A DNA stretch of 5,735 bases. It comes from Actinomycetota bacterium. GTDB lineage: Bacteria > Actinomycetota > Actinomycetes > Propionibacteriales > Propionibacteriaceae. The position numbers were made by a program, and so were the translations under genes. The stretch's first letter is position 1, and every line of letters starts with the position of its first letter. Below are positions 4,956 to 5,735 of the stretch, one piece after another. Below the pieces are notes generated by a model. That model did no database searches. It worked only from the letters and a program-made list of their open reading frames with translations, and was not told the origin of the DNA. The stretch is from positions 1 through 5,735 of the forward strand of contig JACRAA010000157.1 of assembly GCA_016213595.1 (NCBI GenBank), given 5' to 3'.

Positions 4956-5735
4956 ATGACCGAGACGACCACGTACACGATCGAGGTGCCCGGCGCCGTA
5001 CTGGCCTACGACGTGCACGCGCCGGGCAAGCCAAGCGACCACCGACCGCTGCTCGTCTTCGGGTCGCCAATGGGCGCCTCGGGCTTCGCCCAACTGGTGC
5101 GCCATTTCGGCGACCGGACAGTGATCACCTACGACCCCCGCGTCAGCGAGCGGAGCACCCTCGAAGAGGGCGCCGCGTTGTCCTATGAGGTGCATAGTGA
5201 CGACGTCCGCCGGGTCGTCGCGGCGACCGGGTTGGGCCCGGTGGACGTGTTCGCCTCCAGCGGTGGAGCGGTCGCGGCGCTGCCGTGGCTGCTTGCTCAC
5301 CCGGATGAGGTCGGCACGTTGGTGGCTCACGAGCCTCCACTTACCGCGCTCCTGGAGGACGGCGAGGTGCTCGAGCGGGTGACAGCAGACATCGCGGCGA
5401 CCTACCAGGCGCAGGGACATGGCCCGGCGATGGCGAAGTTCATCCAGCTCGTCATGTACGACGGCCCGCTTCCTGACGACTTCCTCGATCGCCCGGCTCC
5501 GGACCCGGCCCTGTTCGGGTTCTCCGCCGAGGACGACGGCAGCCGCGACGACGCGCTCCTCGGACGCAACATGACGATGCCCGCGTACCATCCCGACGGT
5601 GACGCCCTGCGCGCGTCAGGCGTGGCGATCGTGCCCGCGGTGGGTGCGGCGAGCGGAGCGGCGATGCCCCGGCGGGCCGGCGAGGCGCTCGCGGCGCTGC
5701 TCGGTGTGGAGGCCGTCGAGTTCCCCGGCGACCAC
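4956..5735 (+). CDS. Alpha/beta hydrolase, N-terminal 260 residues (runs off right edge)
   Basis: The frame opens with ATG at 4956, preceded by AGGA at 4946-4949 with a six-base spacer, and stays open to the window end. The protein starts MTETTTYTIEVPGAVLAYDV, followed by the strand PLLVFGSPMGASGF (31-44) with the oxyanion-loop region, VITYDPR (56-62), and the nucleophile elbow VDVFASSGGAVAAL (96-109), where Ser102 is the likely nucleophile. The elbow reads A-S-S-G-G rather than the canonical G-x-S-x-G. LVAHEPPL (122-129) follows strand six, and the lid is residues 133-210. FPGDH (256-260) ends exactly at the window edge; His260 is the probable catalytic histidine, and about 20-40 residues are probably missing. 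The acidic member of the triad is not certain. It is a soluble cytoplasmic enzyme of unknown substrate, an ester or other small molecule. The gene seems to be transcribed alone; the long upstream region with two dyads hints at regulation. Confidence 0.9.
   Translation, partial: MTETTTYTIEVPGAVLAYDVHAPGKPSDHRPLLVFGSPMGASGFAQLVRHFGDRTVITYDPRVSERSTLEEGAALSYEVHSDDVRRVVAATGLGPVDVFASSGGAVAALPWLLAHPDEVGTLVAHEPPLTALLEDGEVLERVTADIAATYQAQGHGPAMAKFIQLVMYDGPLPDDFLDRPAPDPALFGFSAEDDGSRDDALLGRNMTMPAYHPDGDALRASGVAIVPAVGAASGAAMPRRAGEALAALLGVEAVEFPGDH

Overview
The window reads as an ordinary stretch of chromosome from a high-GC Gram-positive (actinobacterial) organism. The reasons are very high G+C with G or C at nearly every third codon position, a proline-rich LytR-CpsA-Psr (LCP) cell-envelope protein, an acetyl-CoA hydrolase/transferase resembling the corynebacterial acetate CoA-transferase, and terminator-like hairpins without U-tracts. 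Genus is not determinable by eye.

Layout. Positions 1-98 (minus) hold the first 32 codons of an unidentified gene running off the left edge. Positions 184-1692 (minus) encode a complete 502-residue succinyl-CoA:acetate-type CoA-transferase, and a strong hairpin (142-163) separates it from the partial gene. Positions 1831-2883 (minus) encode a complete 350-residue LCP protein that would attach glycopolymers to the cell wall. A 206-bp divergent intergenic region follows. Positions 3090-4208 (plus) encode a complete 372-residue GT4 glycosyltransferase with a GTG start and no Shine-Dalgarno of its own. A 17-codon ORF with a strong Shine-Dalgarno (3040-3093) ends exactly on that start. About 750 bp (4209-4955) has no convincing gene but contains several inverted and direct repeats and a lower-GC patch. 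Finally, 4956-5735 (plus) is the first 260 codons of an alpha/beta hydrolase, cut by the right edge directly after its likely catalytic histidine.

How the genes fit together. The divergent LCP and GT4 genes both suit cell-surface glycopolymer metabolism (one builds a glycan, the other anchors glycans to peptidoglycan), but this is inference from family and proximity. The CoA-transferase is central carbon metabolism (acetate/succinyl-CoA exchange) with no obvious link to its neighbours. The alpha/beta hydrolase stands alone behind a long upstream region with possible operators; no regulator gene lies in the window.

No clear new biological system is visible. The best candidates for a second look are the short leader ORF coupled to the glycosyltransferase and the repeat-rich non-coding stretch 4209-4955.
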